From Alteromonas confluentis (GTDB lineage: Bacteria > Pseudomonadota > Gammaproteobacteria > Enterobacterales > Alteromonadaceae), in NCBI RefSeq assembly GCF_001757105.1, contig NZ_MDHN01000003.1:62001-126000 (forward strand): a stretch of DNA of 64,000 nt, written 5' to 3'. The notes below the pieces were generated by a model, which worked only from the letters and a program-made list of their open reading frames with translations, was not told the origin of the DNA and did no database searches. Positions 18,290 to 28,698 of the stretch are shown here, one piece after another. The position numbers and the translations under genes were made by a program. The number at the start of each line of letters is the position of its first letter. The first letter of the stretch is position 1.

Positions 18290-19900
18290 ATGCCCGTTCT
18301 GTCTTCGTCAGTTAATCCCGCATCAGGGAGCTATCAGGACAATGCTGCACACATGCAGGCACTGGTAGAGGATTTACAGCAGAAAATTGCCCAGATCGCC
18401 CAAGGTGGTGGCAGCAAAGCGGTAGAGAAGCATCACGAGCGAGGAAAACTGCTTGCCCGTGAACGTATTGACGCCCTGCTCGACCCGGGTTCACCGTTTC
18501 TGGAAATTGGTCAGTTCGCCGCCTGGGAAGTCTACGAGGACTACGTGCCTTGTGCTGGCGTGGTAGCGGGTATTGGATTAATAAACGGCATTCAGTGCAT
18601 GATTGTGGCAAATGATGCCACGGTGAAAGGCGGCACTTACTATCCGCTCACGGTAAAAAAACACCTACGCGCGCAAACCATTGCGGAAGAAAATCATCTT
18701 CCCTGTATTTATCTCGTCGACTCCGGCGGTGCGAATCTGCCCCGGCAAGATGAAGTCTTTCCCGACCGCGAGCATTTTGGTCGTATATTCTTCAATCAAG
18801 CCAATATGTCAGCGCAGAATATCCCCCAAATTGCTGTTGTCATGGGCTCGTGTACAGCAGGCGGTGCCTATGTTCCCGCCATGGCGGATGAGAGTATTAT
18901 TGTTAAACAACAAGGCACCATTTTCCTTGCCGGGCCGCCTTTGGTGAAAGCTGCCACCGGTGAGGTGGTAACCGCGGAAGAACTGGGCGGTGGCGATGTA
19001 CACACCCGTACGTCTGGTGTGGCCGATCAATTGGCGAACAACGATCATCACGCCCTGGAAATGGCCCGCAATGCGGTAAAACGACTGAATAGAGGCGATA
19101 CAGCTTGCCAGGCTTTCAAGCAGCAGTTCGCAGTGCCCCGTTACCCCGCTACCGATTTATACGGGTTAATCCCGAAAGACAGCAAGCAATCATTCGATGT
19201 GCGTGAAATCATTGCCCGGCTTGTTGATGATTCCGATTTTGATGAATTCAAACCCCTCTATGGCACTACCCTGGTGTGTGGCTTCGCCAGCATTTTTGGT
19301 ATTGAAGTTGGCATTGTTGCCAATAACGGCATTCTGTTCGGAGAAAGTGCCCTCAAGGGAGCACACTTTGTGCAGCTGTGCGCCCAGCGTAAAACACCGT
19401 TGATATTTTTGCAGAACATCACCGGTTTCATGGTAGGTAAACAGTATGAAACCAGTGGCATCGCGAAGCATGGTGCCAAAATGGTTACCGCCGTCGCTTG
19501 TGCACAAGTACCGAAAATTACCCTGTTGATCGGCGGTAGCTTTGGTGCTGGAAATTACGGCATGTGCGGCCGCGCTTACGATCCTCGCTTTTTGTTTATG
19601 TGGCCAAATGCCCGTATTTCGGTAATGGGCGGCGAGCAGGCTGCTGGCGTACTGGCGCAGGTAAAACGGGACCAGAAAGCCCGCAATAACGAAACCTGGT
19701 CGGAAGAGGAAGAACAAGCTTTCAAACAACCTGTTATCGACACCTATGAAAAGCAAGGTCACCCCTACTATGCATCCGCACGGTTATGGGACGATGGCGT
19801 GATCGATCCTGCCGATAGTCGTCGGGTGCTTGGTCTGGCTTTAGCCGCATCGTTAAATAAACCGATTGAGGAAACACGTTTCGGCGTGTTCCGCATGTAA
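18290..19900 (+). CDS. liuB: Methylcrotonyl-CoA carboxylase, carboxyltransferase (beta) subunit
   Basis: Carboxyltransferase subunit of 536 residues. It transfers the carboxyl group from biotin on LiuD to 3-methylcrotonyl-CoA, giving 3-methylglutaconyl-CoA. Family marks are [12 protein letters not shown] (about 54-66), [45 protein letters not shown] and the C-terminal [16 protein letters not shown]. The start follows AAGGAGGGG by three bases. Length fits methylcrotonyl-CoA carboxylase beta subunits. Its biotin carboxylase partner is encoded two genes downstream in the same operon, separated by liuC. Confidence 0.96.
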   Translation: MPVLSSSVNPASGSYQDNAAHMQALVEDLQQKIAQIAQGGGSKAVEKHHERGKLLARERIDALLDPGSPFLEIGQFAAWEVYEDYVPCAGVVAGIGLINGIQCMIVANDATVKGGTYYPLTVKKHLRAQTIAEENHLPCIYLVDSGGANLPRQDEVFPDREHFGRIFFNQANMSAQNIPQIAVVMGSCTAGGAYVPAMADESIIVKQQGTIFLAGPPLVKAATGEVVTAEELGGGDVHTRTSGVADQLANNDHHALEMARNAVKRLNRGDTACQAFKQQFAVPRYPATDLYGLIPKDSKQSFDVREIIARLVDDSDFDEFKPLYGTTLVCGFASIFGIEVGIVANNGILFGESALKGAHFVQLCAQRKTPLIFLQNITGFMVGKQYETSGIAKHGAKMVTAVACAQVPKITLLIGGSFGAGNYGMCGRAYDPRFLFMWPNARISVMGGEQAAGVLAQVKRDQKARNNETWSEEEEQAFKQPVIDTYEKQGHPYYASARLWDDGVIDPADSRRVLGLALAASLNKPIEETRFGVFRM

Positions 19901-19910
19901 GGAGAACGCA

Positions 19911-20714
19911 ATGGAATCCATCAATGAAATGGTCAGCTGCGAGCTGGACCACCGCGGCGTTGCTCGAGTTACGTTGAATAGACCGGATAAACACAACGCG
20001 TTTGACGATGTGATGATCAATACGCTTGATCAGATATTTTCGTCCCTCGACGAGGATCACCGGGTTCGGGTGGTTGTGCTTCAATCTAACGGCAAATCCT
20101 TCAGCGCGGGAGCCGACGCTGCATGGATGAAACGTATGGCGAATTTTTCCGTTGAAGAAAATCAACGTGACGCACGTTGTTTAGCCACCATGCTAGAAAA
20201 ACTAAACACGTTGAGTAAGCCCACTATAGCCCGGGTGCAAGGCGCAGCTTTCGGTGGTGCCATCGGCCTCATCGCGTGTTGTGATATGGCAGTAGGCACC
20301 AAACTTAGCAAATTTTGTCTCAGTGAAGTGAAAATTGGCCTTATCCCTGCCACCATCAGCCCTTATGTGATTGCCGCCATGGGAGCACGCGTTTGTCGTC
20401 GCTATTTTCAAACCGCTGAAATGTTCTCAGCCAGACGTGCTCGGCGTCTTGGTTTGCTCAGCGAGGTGGTAACAGAAGATGAACTGGATGACACCATTGA
20501 AGGCTTAATCGTAGCCCTGCTTAACAATGGCCCACAGGCAATGAGCCGCGCCAAATTACTGATCAGCGATATGGCGAACCGCTCAGTTGACGCACAATTT
20601 ATGGATGAAACCAGCCAGTGCATTGCCGAGATCCGCGTCTCAGACGAAGGTCAGGAAGGACTGACTGCCTTTCTCGAAAAACGTCGTCCGGCTTGGCAGG
20701 AGAAAACCGAATGA
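19911..20714 (+). CDS. liuC: Methylglutaconyl-CoA hydratase (enoyl-CoA hydratase family)
   Basis: Crotonase-family enzyme of 267 residues that hydrates 3-methylglutaconyl-CoA to 3-hydroxy-3-methylglutaryl-CoA. Visible marks are VTLNRPDKHNAFD near residue 20, the oxyanion segments GKSFSAGADAAWM and GAAFGGAIGLIACCD, and SEVKIGLIPATISPYV. The ATG at 19911 is chosen because GGAG lies six bases upstream; an in-frame upstream start inside liuB has no ribosome site. The stop overlaps the liuD start (ATGA). The exact substrate is assigned from its place between the two methylcrotonyl-CoA carboxylase subunit genes. Confidence 0.94.
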   Translation: MESINEMVSCELDHRGVARVTLNRPDKHNAFDDVMINTLDQIFSSLDEDHRVRVVVLQSNGKSFSAGADAAWMKRMANFSVEENQRDARCLATMLEKLNTLSKPTIARVQGAAFGGAIGLIACCDMAVGTKLSKFCLSEVKIGLIPATISPYVIAAMGARVCRRYFQTAEMFSARRARRLGLLSEVVTEDELDDTIEGLIVALLNNGPQAMSRAKLLISDMANRSVDAQFMDETSQCIAEIRVSDEGQEGLTAFLEKRRPAWQEKTE

Positions 20715-22681
20715 TCACAAAATTACTGATTGCCAACCGTGGCGAAATTGCTTGCCGCGTGATCCGCACAGCCAAAAAGCTGGGCATACGCACCGTAGCG
20801 GTTTATTCCACCGCAGATAAGCACGCCCAGCATGTCCAAATGGCCGACGAAGCAGTCTGGATAGGTGAATCACCGTCTCAAAAGAGCTATCTGCGTGGCG
20901 AACACATTGTTGAGCTTGCCAGTAAATTAAACGTGGATGCTATTCACCCCGGGTACGGATTTTTGTCTGAAAACGCGGCTTTTGCTGAAAACTGCGCTGC
21001 CAAAGGGATTATCTTTGTCGGTCCTCCCGCCGATGCGATCCGTGCAATGGGCTCTAAATCTGCAGCCAAGCAAATTATGCAGCAAGCTGGGGTTCCATTA
21101 GTGCCTGGCTATCATGGCGACGATCAACACGAAGCGGTTTTACGAAACGCTGCCGATGAAATGGGATACCCGGTGCTGTTAAAAGCGGCTGCAGGTGGCG
21201 GCGGTAAAGGCATGCGTCAGGTTTGGCACGCTGACGAGTTCAGCTCTGCTCTCGCGGCCGCTAAACGAGAAGGGATGGCAAGCTTTAATGACGATGCCAT
21301 GCTGGTTGAAAAATACCTTACCCAGCCCCGACATGTGGAATTCCAGGTGTTCTGCGATCAACACGGCAACGGTGTTTATCTTTTCGAACGGGATTGTTCA
21401 CTTCAGCGTCGGCATCAGAAAGTCATTGAAGAAGCCCCAGCACCAGGCATGACAACGGCTTTACGGGAACAAATGGGAGAAGCAGCGCTAAAAGCGGCCC
21501 AGGCGATTAACTATGAGGGCGCAGGCACCGTCGAATTTTTGCTGGATGAAGACGGCAGTTTCTATTTTATGGAAATGAACACCCGCCTTCAGGTAGAGCA
21601 CCCGGTTACCGAAATGATCACCGGTGAAGACCTGGTACATTGGCAATTGCAGGTTGCGGAAGGTAAACCATTACCGAAAAAGCAGCATGAACTAGCTCTC
21701 AAGGGTCATGCGTTTGAAGCCCGCATTTATGCTGAAGATCCGGATAAAGGCTTTCTGCCAGCAACGGGCACTTTAAGTACATTATCACCTCCTCACGAAT
21801 CCCAATACGTTAGAGTCGACACCGGTGTGCAGCAAGGTGATGATGTGTCGGTTTTCTATGATCCTATGATCGCCAAGCTGATCGTTCATGATGAAAACCG
21901 TGAATCAGCCCTGCGCAGACTGGCGATTGCCTTGCGTCAATACCAGATTGCAGGTGTCACCACGAACACCGATTATTTACATCGCCTTGCTACGCATCCA
22001 GCGTTTGTTGAAGCAAAACTCTCGACCACCTTTATCGATAAGTACGCCGACGATTTAACAGCAGAAACGGAAGTGTCTGATTTCTTATTGGCTGTGATGG
22101 CGGTATCCACATTGCTAACAGAGAGTCATCATCCGGCCTCGCCCTGGCAGGCAAACAGTTGGCGCATGAACAGTTGTAAAACGCAGCAGGTCACATTAGC
22201 TATCCACGAAAGGCACTATGTTGTATCGGTAACCTGGCCATCGGCTCGACAACCTCAATGGCACATTCATGTGGGTGACCAACGCATAGAATTGGACGCA
22301 CAGTGGCAGCAAGCCCAACTCGTTGTCTCGCACAACGCAGTGCAGCGCTGCTTCACAGTAGCAAAAGGAGAAACCTGGACGCTATTTTCAGATTCAGCTC
22401 CCGTTGTCTATCGGTCGGTTGCACCGGATTTGGGTAACACAGATGACGGTGCGGGCGATCAACATTTCAAAGCACCGATGAATGGCACGGTGGTGGCGTG
22501 TCCGGTTACAGTGGGCTCACATGTATCCAAAGGAACCGTTTTGGTGGTCATGGAAGCCATGAAAATGGAACACAACATTACCGCCCCCTGCGATGGCGAA
22601 GTCACAGCATTACATTGTTCGGCAGGCAGCATGATTGACGGTGGTGCCATATTGCTGGAGTTTACCGCTGATGACGTTTAA
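20711..22681 (+). CDS. liuD: Methylcrotonyl-CoA carboxylase, biotin-containing (alpha) subunit
   Basis: Biotin carboxylase plus biotin carrier in one chain of 656 residues. It carboxylates its own biotin with ATP and bicarbonate, and LiuB then uses the carboxyl group. The biotin carboxylase N-terminal domain begins KLLIANRGEIACRV. The ATP-grasp domain contains AAAGGGGKGMR and FMEMNTRLQVEHPVTE. The carrier domain at the C-terminus has the biotinylation motif EAMKMEHN, with Lys618 as the attachment site. The ATG at 20711 overlaps the liuC stop. A longer frame inside liuC would add 31 unlike residues. The gene end overlaps the liuE start by 11 bases. Confidence 0.96.
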   Translation: MITKLLIANRGEIACRVIRTAKKLGIRTVAVYSTADKHAQHVQMADEAVWIGESPSQKSYLRGEHIVELASKLNVDAIHPGYGFLSENAAFAENCAAKGIIFVGPPADAIRAMGSKSAAKQIMQQAGVPLVPGYHGDDQHEAVLRNAADEMGYPVLLKAAAGGGGKGMRQVWHADEFSSALAAAKREGMASFNDDAMLVEKYLTQPRHVEFQVFCDQHGNGVYLFERDCSLQRRHQKVIEEAPAPGMTTALREQMGEAALKAAQAINYEGAGTVEFLLDEDGSFYFMEMNTRLQVEHPVTEMITGEDLVHWQLQVAEGKPLPKKQHELALKGHAFEARIYAEDPDKGFLPATGTLSTLSPPHESQYVRVDTGVQQGDDVSVFYDPMIAKLIVHDENRESALRRLAIALRQYQIAGVTTNTDYLHRLATHPAFVEAKLSTTFIDKYADDLTAETEVSDFLLAVMAVSTLLTESHHPASPWQANSWRMNSCKTQQVTLAIHERHYVVSVTWPSARQPQWHIHVGDQRIELDAQWQQAQLVVSHNAVQRCFTVAKGETWTLFSDSAPVVYRSVAPDLGNTDDGAGDQHFKAPMNGTVVACPVTVGSHVSKGTVLVVMEAMKMEHNITAPCDGEVTALHCSAGSMIDGGAILLEFTADDV

Positions 22682-23591
22682 CTATCCATCTTCGGTTTCA
22701 CTGGTAGAGGTAGGCGCCCGCGACGGCTTGCAAAATGAAAAGGCGGAAGTGAGCACAGAACAGAAGGTAACGCTGATATCGTTGCTTGCAGCAAGCGGAC
22801 TTAAGCGAATTGAAGCAGGCAGTTTTGTGTCTGCTAAGTGGGTGCCGCAAATGGCAGATTCTGCAGACGTGTTCGCCCGTCTTGCTGCGTTTGAGCCTGC
22901 CTCGGGCGCTCAGGTAACCTACTCTGCCCTCACGCCTAATGTAAAAGGGCTGGAAGCCGCCCTCAGTGCGGGTGTCAGTGAAGTGGCTATTTTTGGCTCG
23001 GCGTCTGAATCGTTCTCACAGAAAAATATCAATTGCAGTATTGATGAGAGTCTTCGACGCTTTGAGCCAGTAGTAAAATTGGCCCACTCAAACCGTATCC
23101 GGGTTCGCGGGTATGTTTCCTGCACCCTCGGGTGCCCCTATGAAGGCGACATTGCATCGTCAGATGTGGCCAGGGTAAGCCGACAACTCAGCGAAATGGG
23201 CTGTTATGAGGTCGTGATCAGCGACACCATTGGTACCGGCACACCGGTTAAAACCGCTAGGGTGCTTGATGCCGTCATGCAACACGTTCCGGTAAATCAA
23301 CTTGCCGTACACTTTCATGATACCTACGGACAAGCACTGGCTAACATACACACAGCCTTGCAACTCGGGGTAAGTTCCATCGACAGCGCCATAGCAGGAC
23401 TTGGCGGTTGTCCTTATGCCAAAGGCGCGAGTGGCAATGTGGCCACAGAAGATGTGTTGTATATGCTTGATGGCATGGGCATTAAAACGGGTATCGACCT
23501 GTCGGCCTTACTTGAAGCGAGCCTATACATCAGTGACGTGATAGGTCGCCTGCCCCAGAGTAAAGTGGCAATCGCATTACGCGGTGGTTAG
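22671..23591 (+). CDS. liuE: Hydroxymethylglutaryl-CoA lyase
   Basis: HMG-CoA lyase of 306 residues that cleaves 3-hydroxy-3-methylglutaryl-CoA to acetyl-CoA and acetoacetate, the last Liu step. The TIM-barrel entry VEVGARDGLQNE, the segment IEAGSFVSAKWVPQMAD, HFHDTYGQALAN with its metal-binding histidines, and the signature GLGGCPYAKGASGNVATED with its active-site cysteine are all present. The ATG at 22671 lies inside the end of liuD after CTGGAG, so the two are translationally coupled. The stop overlaps the stop of the convergent transporter gene by four bases. Confidence 0.95.
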   Translation: MTFNYPSSVSLVEVGARDGLQNEKAEVSTEQKVTLISLLAASGLKRIEAGSFVSAKWVPQMADSADVFARLAAFEPASGAQVTYSALTPNVKGLEAALSAGVSEVAIFGSASESFSQKNINCSIDESLRRFEPVVKLAHSNRIRVRGYVSCTLGCPYEGDIASSDVARVSRQLSEMGCYEVVISDTIGTGTPVKTARVLDAVMQHVPVNQLAVHFHDTYGQALANIHTALQLGVSSIDSAIAGLGGCPYAKGASGNVATEDVLYMLDGMGIKTGIDLSALLEASLYISDVIGRLPQSKVAIALRGG

Positions 23592-24772
23592 CTGTTTTGT
23601 GCTTTCTCACCGGGCAGGATACCGGTGAGCAAGATGCCTATAAACAGAAAGCCTGCCATGATGTACACCACACTGAATGCCAATACCGAAGACAAGTACG
23701 CATACAGTGCGCCGAACACCAGTAGAATAATGCCAATGGCGGTGTTGGAAAATGCCACTAGTTCGGTGCGTTGCTGCCCTTCCCTCACGTCCAGGCTATA
23801 GGTTTTCCGCCCTGTTCTTACGCCGGTATGCGCAACGGACAAAATGAAAAATAGCAATGCGGAAACCCAGACTGTGGATGCTCCAATAAACAGCAACGCG
23901 CAAACCGCAACTAACGCTAACGTACCCGCAAACTGCAGGGTTGTTCTCGCACTTTTGTCAGCAATTTTTCCCCAGATGATGGAAGAAAGCATGGTTGCAC
24001 CGGCTTGCGCAGCCAGATATAGCGGGAGTAATGTTGTGGCATCGCTTTCACTTTCCAGCATAAAGTAAGGAGCAATTAAAGCCGAATGAACAAATAACCC
24101 GCGAACCAAAATGAAACGGTACACGACGTTGTCGAATTGCCAGAAACGGGTTTTATCCTCTTTGTCGGTGGAAGATGTGTCTGTGTCTATGCGGGTTTTC
24201 ACTGGAAACAAAATGAACAAGCCAACGATAAAGGCAACCAGGGCGAGTAGAATGATCACGGTGGTGGCTAGCTGCCCGAGCTGATCTTTATAAAACACCA
24301 ACGGTACAGCCAATAGCAAGGTTAAGGTGCCCGATATTGTTGAGGCAATACCGAGCAAATGTCCACGTTCGCCTTTAGCCGCTACATCGGCTTCGATGTC
24401 TTTTACCGTAAGGGAACAGGCTGAACGCCCTAAACTCAAAATACACAGAGCCGCCATTACCGTGGCACCCGCCATCACCCCATCGAGTAGCAAAGCGGTT
24501 GCCAATATGAGCGCAACTCCAGAAGCCTGAATAATCATGCCTACGCGCCAAATCACATGCCGGGCAGGAAATCGCCGCAGTATTAAGCCAACCGCAGCCT
24601 GCGGCAGCAGCGCACCTGACTCTCTAAGCGGTACTAACCAGCTTATCATCCAGTCAGGCGCACCTAACGAAAGCAAGAGCGCTGGCAGTGTGGTTTTAGC
24701 AGATATGAGTAAGTCAGCCAGTTTTGTACTGGCCAGGGAAGAAATGAGTCGTTTCTTGTTAGAATTTGCCAC
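23588..24772 (-). CDS. MFS transporter
   Basis: Polytopic membrane protein of 394 residues with about 12 hydrophobic segments, split by a charged cytoplasmic loop (about residues 195-215, rich in Asp, Thr and Lys) into two six-helix halves. This is the major facilitator pattern. The loop between helices 2 and 3 has GLILRRFPAR, a loose form of the usual GxxxDRxGR motif. No substrate can be assigned. It is convergent with liuE, so its position beside the leucine pathway does not imply shared transcription. Confidence 0.85.
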   Translation of the reverse strand: MANSNKKRLISSLASTKLADLLISAKTTLPALLLSLGAPDWMISWLVPLRESGALLPQAAVGLILRRFPARHVIWRVGMIIQASGVALILATALLLDGVMAGATVMAALCILSLGRSACSLTVKDIEADVAAKGERGHLLGIASTISGTLTLLLAVPLVFYKDQLGQLATTVIILLALVAFIVGLFILFPVKTRIDTDTSSTDKEDKTRFWQFDNVVYRFILVRGLFVHSALIAPYFMLESESDATTLLPLYLAAQAGATMLSSIIWGKIADKSARTTLQFAGTLALVAVCALLFIGASTVWVSALLFFILSVAHTGVRTGRKTYSLDVREGQQRTELVAFSNTAIGIILLVFGALYAYLSSVLAFSVVYIMAGFLFIGILLTGILPGEKAQNS

Positions 24773-24865
24773 GATGGAGTGTTGCTTTGCCTGGTCGTAG
24801 CGTAACTATAACCAGGCAACGGGAAGAAAAGAAATACGTCCTTGGTCGCTATTTTGGGTTTACCC

Positions 24866-25399
24866 TCAGCTTCGGTTCTCAACCACCGTTTTCAGGTTTT
24901 CTAAACCGAGTTCAAAATCGGGGCCAATCATTCCGTCTATCATCAGGCTCATATAACGATTAACCGGGTTCATGCCTAAATCCCCGCTATCAGACCACGT
25001 GACCAGCGTGCCTTGATCAGTGTCTGTCAGTTTTATTACCCCTGTGGATGACATTTCGTAATCGGGGAAATACAAATGATAAATAATTTCCCGATTATGC
25101 TTTAGAGACACGATCTCCATTTCACCGTTACCTTGCGATTCACTTTCCCAGGATGTTTGCATACCAATTGCACGGTCTGGCCCGCTGAAAGATACTGCCA
25201 TATTAGGGTCGCGCATAAACCAGACAGCCCATTGTGGCCAGGATTTCAGGTTGACTATATTGGGATAAATCTTATCTGCAGAGGCATTAATGGTAATTTC
25301 TCGTTGCACCTGGTAGTTAGACGGCAGGATAAAACCCACAGCAACAAACAGCGCAACGATAGCAACACAGGTAATAAGTATCTTTTTCAACCAAGCCAT
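24866..25399 (-). CDS. SRPBCC-family (START/polyketide cyclase-like) membrane-anchored protein
   Basis: Protein of 177 residues with an N-terminal hydrophobic helix (about 4-25) and an SRPBCC lipid/ligand-binding fold. The fold is recognisable by REITINASADKIYPNIVNLKSW near residue 35 and by WSDSGDLGMNPVNRYMSLM near the C-terminus. Such proteins bind hydrophobic ligands, but members with this layout have no settled function. ATG 25399 (MAWLKKIL) is chosen because AAGGA lies six bases upstream; an in-frame upstream start would add 18 residues. The gene reads in the same direction as the MFS gene, 93 bases upstream of it. Confidence 0.8.
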   Translation of the reverse strand: MAWLKKILITCVAIVALFVAVGFILPSNYQVQREITINASADKIYPNIVNLKSWPQWAVWFMRDPNMAVSFSGPDRAIGMQTSWESESQGNGEMEIVSLKHNREIIYHLYFPDYEMSSTGVIKLTDTDQGTLVTWSDSGDLGMNPVNRYMSLMIDGMIGPDFELGLENLKTVVENRS

Positions 25400-25702
25400 C
25401 GTTAATCCTTGAGTCTTTTTATTAATAGCAAATATATAACACCTGATTAACATTTGCAGTAAAAATGTCGTTAAACTGGTCGATATCCACTGAACGTCAG
25501 TAATAAGCTAGTCGACAAATACCTAAATATAAAGATAAAACAGGAGCAACATACGGGCTTCGATAAATCTCACATTGGCGTTGAAATTTATCTTGTGTAA
25601 TATGAGGTTAACATCAACGGATACGTTACCAACTCAATTGGTGACATTAAGCATTAGTCTTACCGGCACAGCCGTATCGTGCTGACAAAATGGAGAACAA
25701 AC
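25400..25702. other. Divergent control region between the SRPBCC gene and glgC
   Basis: About 300 bases without a gene. A plausible plus-strand promoter is described separately. GATAAAT (25562-25568) and ATTTATC (25586-25592) are inverted copies, too short to name. I see nothing else. Confidence 0.5.
25575..25603 (+). promoter_or_regulatory. Possible sigma-70 promoter of glgC
   Basis: TTGGCG (25575-25580) and TAATAT (25598-25603) are separated by 17 bases, a good housekeeping spacing, about 100 bases before the glgC start. Confidence 0.45.
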
Positions 25703-26974
25703 ATGGCTGATAACAGTTCACGCTATATCAGTAATCTGACTCGCGATACCTATGCATTGATTTTGGCTGGTGGTAAAGGGTCAAGACTGCATGAACTGAC
25801 AACCTGGCGCGCTAAACCCGCTTTGTATTTTGGTGGAAAATTTCGAATCATCGACTTTCCACTGTCCAACTGTGTTAATTCAGGGATCCGTCGAATTGGT
25901 GTTGTAACGCAATACAAATCGCACTCGTTAATTCGCCACCTGGTGCGTGGCTGGGGTCACTTCAAGAAAGAACTGGGCGAATCCATTGAAATTCTGCCAG
26001 CGTCGCAACGTTTTTCAGATAATTGGTACGAAGGTACTGCCGATGCCGTGTTCCAGAATATCGATATCATCCGCGATGAACTACCCAAGTATGTAATGAT
26101 ACTGTCAGGCGATCATATTTATCGTATGGACTATGGTCCCATGCTTGCCCGTCACGTGGAAAGTGGCGCTAAAATGACGGTTTCCTGTATGTCTGTACCG
26201 TTGCAGGAAGCCGCGGGGGCATTTGGCGTAATGACCGTTGATGAAGATATGCGCATTCACGGGTTTACCGAGAAGCCAGCTGAACCAGCGCCGCTGCCAA
26301 ACGATCCTAGCCGCTGTCTGGCATCGATGGGTAATTATATTTTCGATACCGAGTTCTTATTTGAAGAATTACGCCGTGATGCAGAAACATCGGGCTCACA
26401 ACGCGACTTCGGTAAAGATATCATTCCCTCAATTATCAAAGACCATAAGGTAATCGCCTACCCGTTCGAAACGTCGAACGATGAGCAAGCCTATTGGCGT
26501 GATGTGGGTACTATTGATTCGTTCTGGGAAGCCAACATGGAAATGGTCGCGCCTGTTCCTCAACTGAATCTTTACGATCGTAAATGGCCAATTTGGACCT
26601 ATCAGGAACAACTCCCTCCTGCCAAATTCGTTTGGGACGAAGATGGCCGCCGTGGTGAAGCGATAAATTCAGTGGTGTCTGGTGGATGCATTATTTCAGG
26701 CTCGACATTGCGCAGAAGCCTGTGTTTCTCAAACGTACGATTACATTCATACAGTACCATTGAGGAAGCGGTGATTCTGCCTGACGTAGAAGTCATGCGT
26801 AATTGTCGTCTCAAAAAAGTCGTGATCGATCGCGGTTGTGTGGTGCCTGAAGGAACGGTCATTGGTTATAACCATGACGAAGACCGCGCCCGGGGCTTCC
26901 GCGTATCAGAGAAAGGGGTTGTGTTAGTTACCCGCGAAATGCTGGGTATGCCCGTGGGCAGCCTTAACGGCTAA
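25703..26974 (+). CDS. glgC: Glucose-1-phosphate adenylyltransferase
   Basis: ADP-glucose pyrophosphorylase of 423 residues, the controlling step of glycogen synthesis: it makes ADP-glucose from glucose-1-phosphate and ATP. The nucleotide-binding loop is [11 protein letters not shown] at about 19-29, followed by [20 protein letters not shown]. The sugar-phosphate site has FTEKPAEP and the catalytic region [10 protein letters not shown]. The C-terminal left-handed beta-helix carries [13 protein letters not shown] and [15 protein letters not shown] 25703 is chosen because TGGAG lies close upstream. The gene stands alone: no glycogen synthase or branching enzyme is next to it. Its stop overlaps the stop of the convergent hydrolase gene. 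Confidence 0.96.
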   Translation: MADNSSRYISNLTRDTYALILAGGKGSRLHELTTWRAKPALYFGGKFRIIDFPLSNCVNSGIRRIGVVTQYKSHSLIRHLVRGWGHFKKELGESIEILPASQRFSDNWYEGTADAVFQNIDIIRDELPKYVMILSGDHIYRMDYGPMLARHVESGAKMTVSCMSVPLQEAAGAFGVMTVDEDMRIHGFTEKPAEPAPLPNDPSRCLASMGNYIFDTEFLFEELRRDAETSGSQRDFGKDIIPSIIKDHKVIAYPFETSNDEQAYWRDVGTIDSFWEANMEMVAPVPQLNLYDRKWPIWTYQEQLPPAKFVWDEDGRRGEAINSVVSGGCIISGSTLRRSLCFSNVRLHSYSTIEEAVILPDVEVMRNCRLKKVVIDRGCVVPEGTVIGYNHDEDRARGFRVSEKGVVLVTREMLGMPVGSLNG

Positions 26975-27762
26975 CGCTTTATCCAGCCTTTCAACGTGGC
27001 CGTGATCAACGCGGCCACGCCTTCAGGATCTTCGAGTGGAAACATATGCCCACCGGCATACATTTTAACCTCAATACCATTATCTTTAGCGAACCGGGCT
27101 CTATCTGCTGAAGAAGAAACATGAGAGTCCGTTCCGCCAACCAGCAACCCCGGACACTTCAGTTTCCCGGCAAACTTTTTCAAGTTATGGGGAAAATGGC
27201 GGAAGATATCAGCTTCAACCTGATTACTGAACGTTAATCTGCGCATCGCTCCTTCAACACGGGTGGCACTGTTCACATAATCTCGAATACAACGTTTATC
27301 CATAGTGCGGAACAGTTTTTTAGCCGCGAAGTAGCCCTCAATATCGTCCTCTTTGTGCCATTGTGTCCGTCTGATCCTGGCCAGTTTCGAGGGTGTTATG
27401 TTGTCCATTAAATTAAACCATTTTGCCGATTGCACCACATACCGTTTAACTCCATAAACCAGGGGTGGATCTAGCATAATGACGCCTTTTACCCACTCTG
27501 GATGTCGGCATGCGGTTAAAAACGACACCACAGCACCAAACGAATGCCCCACCAGCCACACGGGCTCATCAACATCACATCTGTCGAGATAATGGATTAA
27601 CTCATCGACCTGATACATCCAGTTTTGTGACACGGGAAATTCCACACAATGACCGAATTGTGGATTGGCAAGGATTTGCCAGCTTTCGGGTAACCGGTTA
27701 AACATCGTTTTGTATGTGGCCGCCGGAAAACCATTCGCGTGAGCAAAATGAATAATAGTCAT
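26971..27762 (-). CDS. Alpha/beta hydrolase
   Basis: Probable cytoplasmic esterase-type hydrolase of 263 residues. The nucleophile elbow is GHSFGAV with Ser74. The oxyanion region is FAHANGFPA at the N-terminus. GGTDSHVS carries the likely acid and [11 protein letters not shown] the catalytic histidine. A frame from a GTG at 27804 would add 14 residues, but it has no ribosome site and the family usually begins near [10 protein letters not shown], so ATG 27762 is preferred. It is divergent from the thioesterase gene. The substrate is unknown. Confidence 0.83.
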   Translation of the reverse strand: MTIIHFAHANGFPAATYKTMFNRLPESWQILANPQFGHCVEFPVSQNWMYQVDELIHYLDRCDVDEPVWLVGHSFGAVVSFLTACRHPEWVKGVIMLDPPLVYGVKRYVVQSAKWFNLMDNITPSKLARIRRTQWHKEDDIEGYFAAKKLFRTMDKRCIRDYVNSATRVEGAMRRLTFSNQVEADIFRHFPHNLKKFAGKLKCPGLLVGGTDSHVSSSADRARFAKDNGIEVKMYAGGHMFPLEDPEGVAALITATLKGWIKR

Positions 27763-27845
27763 GTAAAACGAATAACCCCTTTTTATGATTGGAAGGTCTG
27801 ACACTTTTTGCTAGCATACAGCAAACTCATCCGACCAGAAAGATT

Positions 27846-28661
27846 ATGCACGTAGATGAACTTCTTATCCAACCGGAAATGACTGCCCTGAGTGATAACC
27901 AATGGCAAACCGATGAATTAACCATTCCTTCTGACTGGGCCCAGGGAAGAACGGCGTTCGGCGGCATCTCCGCCGGGATGATATATCAGGCAATCAGTAC
28001 TCAGGTTCACGATAATCGCGTTCTACGTTCTTACACTACGAATTTTGTCGGCCCCCTAGCCCTTAACGAACCTTTTCGCATTGTGGTGACCAGCCTGCGG
28101 ACAGGTAAAAATGTGTCCCAATTTACCGGCGAAATCATTCAAAATAATGCCGTTTGCGTATTTGTTCAGGCCTGCTTCGGTACGGCGCGACAATCTGGAA
28201 TAAGTGTCACCAATACAGATAAACACGATATGCCAATGCCAACTAAGGCTAAATTTATCCCGCAAATTCCAAAGGTTACCCCGAAGTTCTTCCGTCATTT
28301 TGACTTGGCTATTAATGCCGGTGGTATGCCATTTACCCGAAAAGATACAAGTTTCTATCATGGTTTCATGCGATTCACGCAGCCACCGCAGGTGATCACT
28401 GACGCGCACCTTATCACCATGATCGATGCCTGGCCCCCTACACTATTGCAAATGCTACGCTGGCCCGCACCGGCGAGTACCGTAAGTTGGAATCTGGAAT
28501 TTATCCATCCGCACAAAACGGTTTCCGGGCACGACTGGTTTGCGTATCAGGTACATACCCGTCAGGCCGCAGATGGATATGGCCATACGGAAGCGACTAT
28601 TTGGAACAGTAACAATGACGTGGTGGCATTAAGTAGACAAACCGTGGCAGTGTTCGACTAG
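27846..28661 (+). CDS. Acyl-CoA thioesterase family protein (TesB-like, double hotdog)
   Basis: Protein of 271 residues with two hotdog halves. The N-terminal half has GRTAFGGISAGMIYQA and LRSYTTNFVGPLAL, the typical entry of TesB-like acyl-CoA thioesterases. The C-terminal half has LITMIDAWPPTLLQMLRW and SWNLEFIHPH. Such enzymes hydrolyse acyl-CoA, and neighbouring acyl-CoA catabolic genes make this reasonable. An in-frame start at 27789 would overlap the divergent gene's leader; ATG 27846 is preferred. The true substrate is not visible. Confidence 0.83.
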   Translation: MHVDELLIQPEMTALSDNQWQTDELTIPSDWAQGRTAFGGISAGMIYQAISTQVHDNRVLRSYTTNFVGPLALNEPFRIVVTSLRTGKNVSQFTGEIIQNNAVCVFVQACFGTARQSGISVTNTDKHDMPMPTKAKFIPQIPKVTPKFFRHFDLAINAGGMPFTRKDTSFYHGFMRFTQPPQVITDAHLITMIDAWPPTLLQMLRWPAPASTVSWNLEFIHPHKTVSGHDWFAYQVHTRQAADGYGHTEATIWNSNNDVVALSRQTVAVFD

Positions 28662-28698
28662 CCACGGCTTGCAAGAAATGTATAAGAAGGCAAAACCC

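Noticed and set aside
19190-19762. Open frame of 190 codons on the minus strand inside liuB
   Set aside because: Antisense to a conserved carboxyltransferase; no family match or ribosome site.
25562-25592. GATAAAT/ATTTATC inverted repeat before glgC
   Set aside because: Seven AT-rich bases can recur by chance; no regulator can be named.
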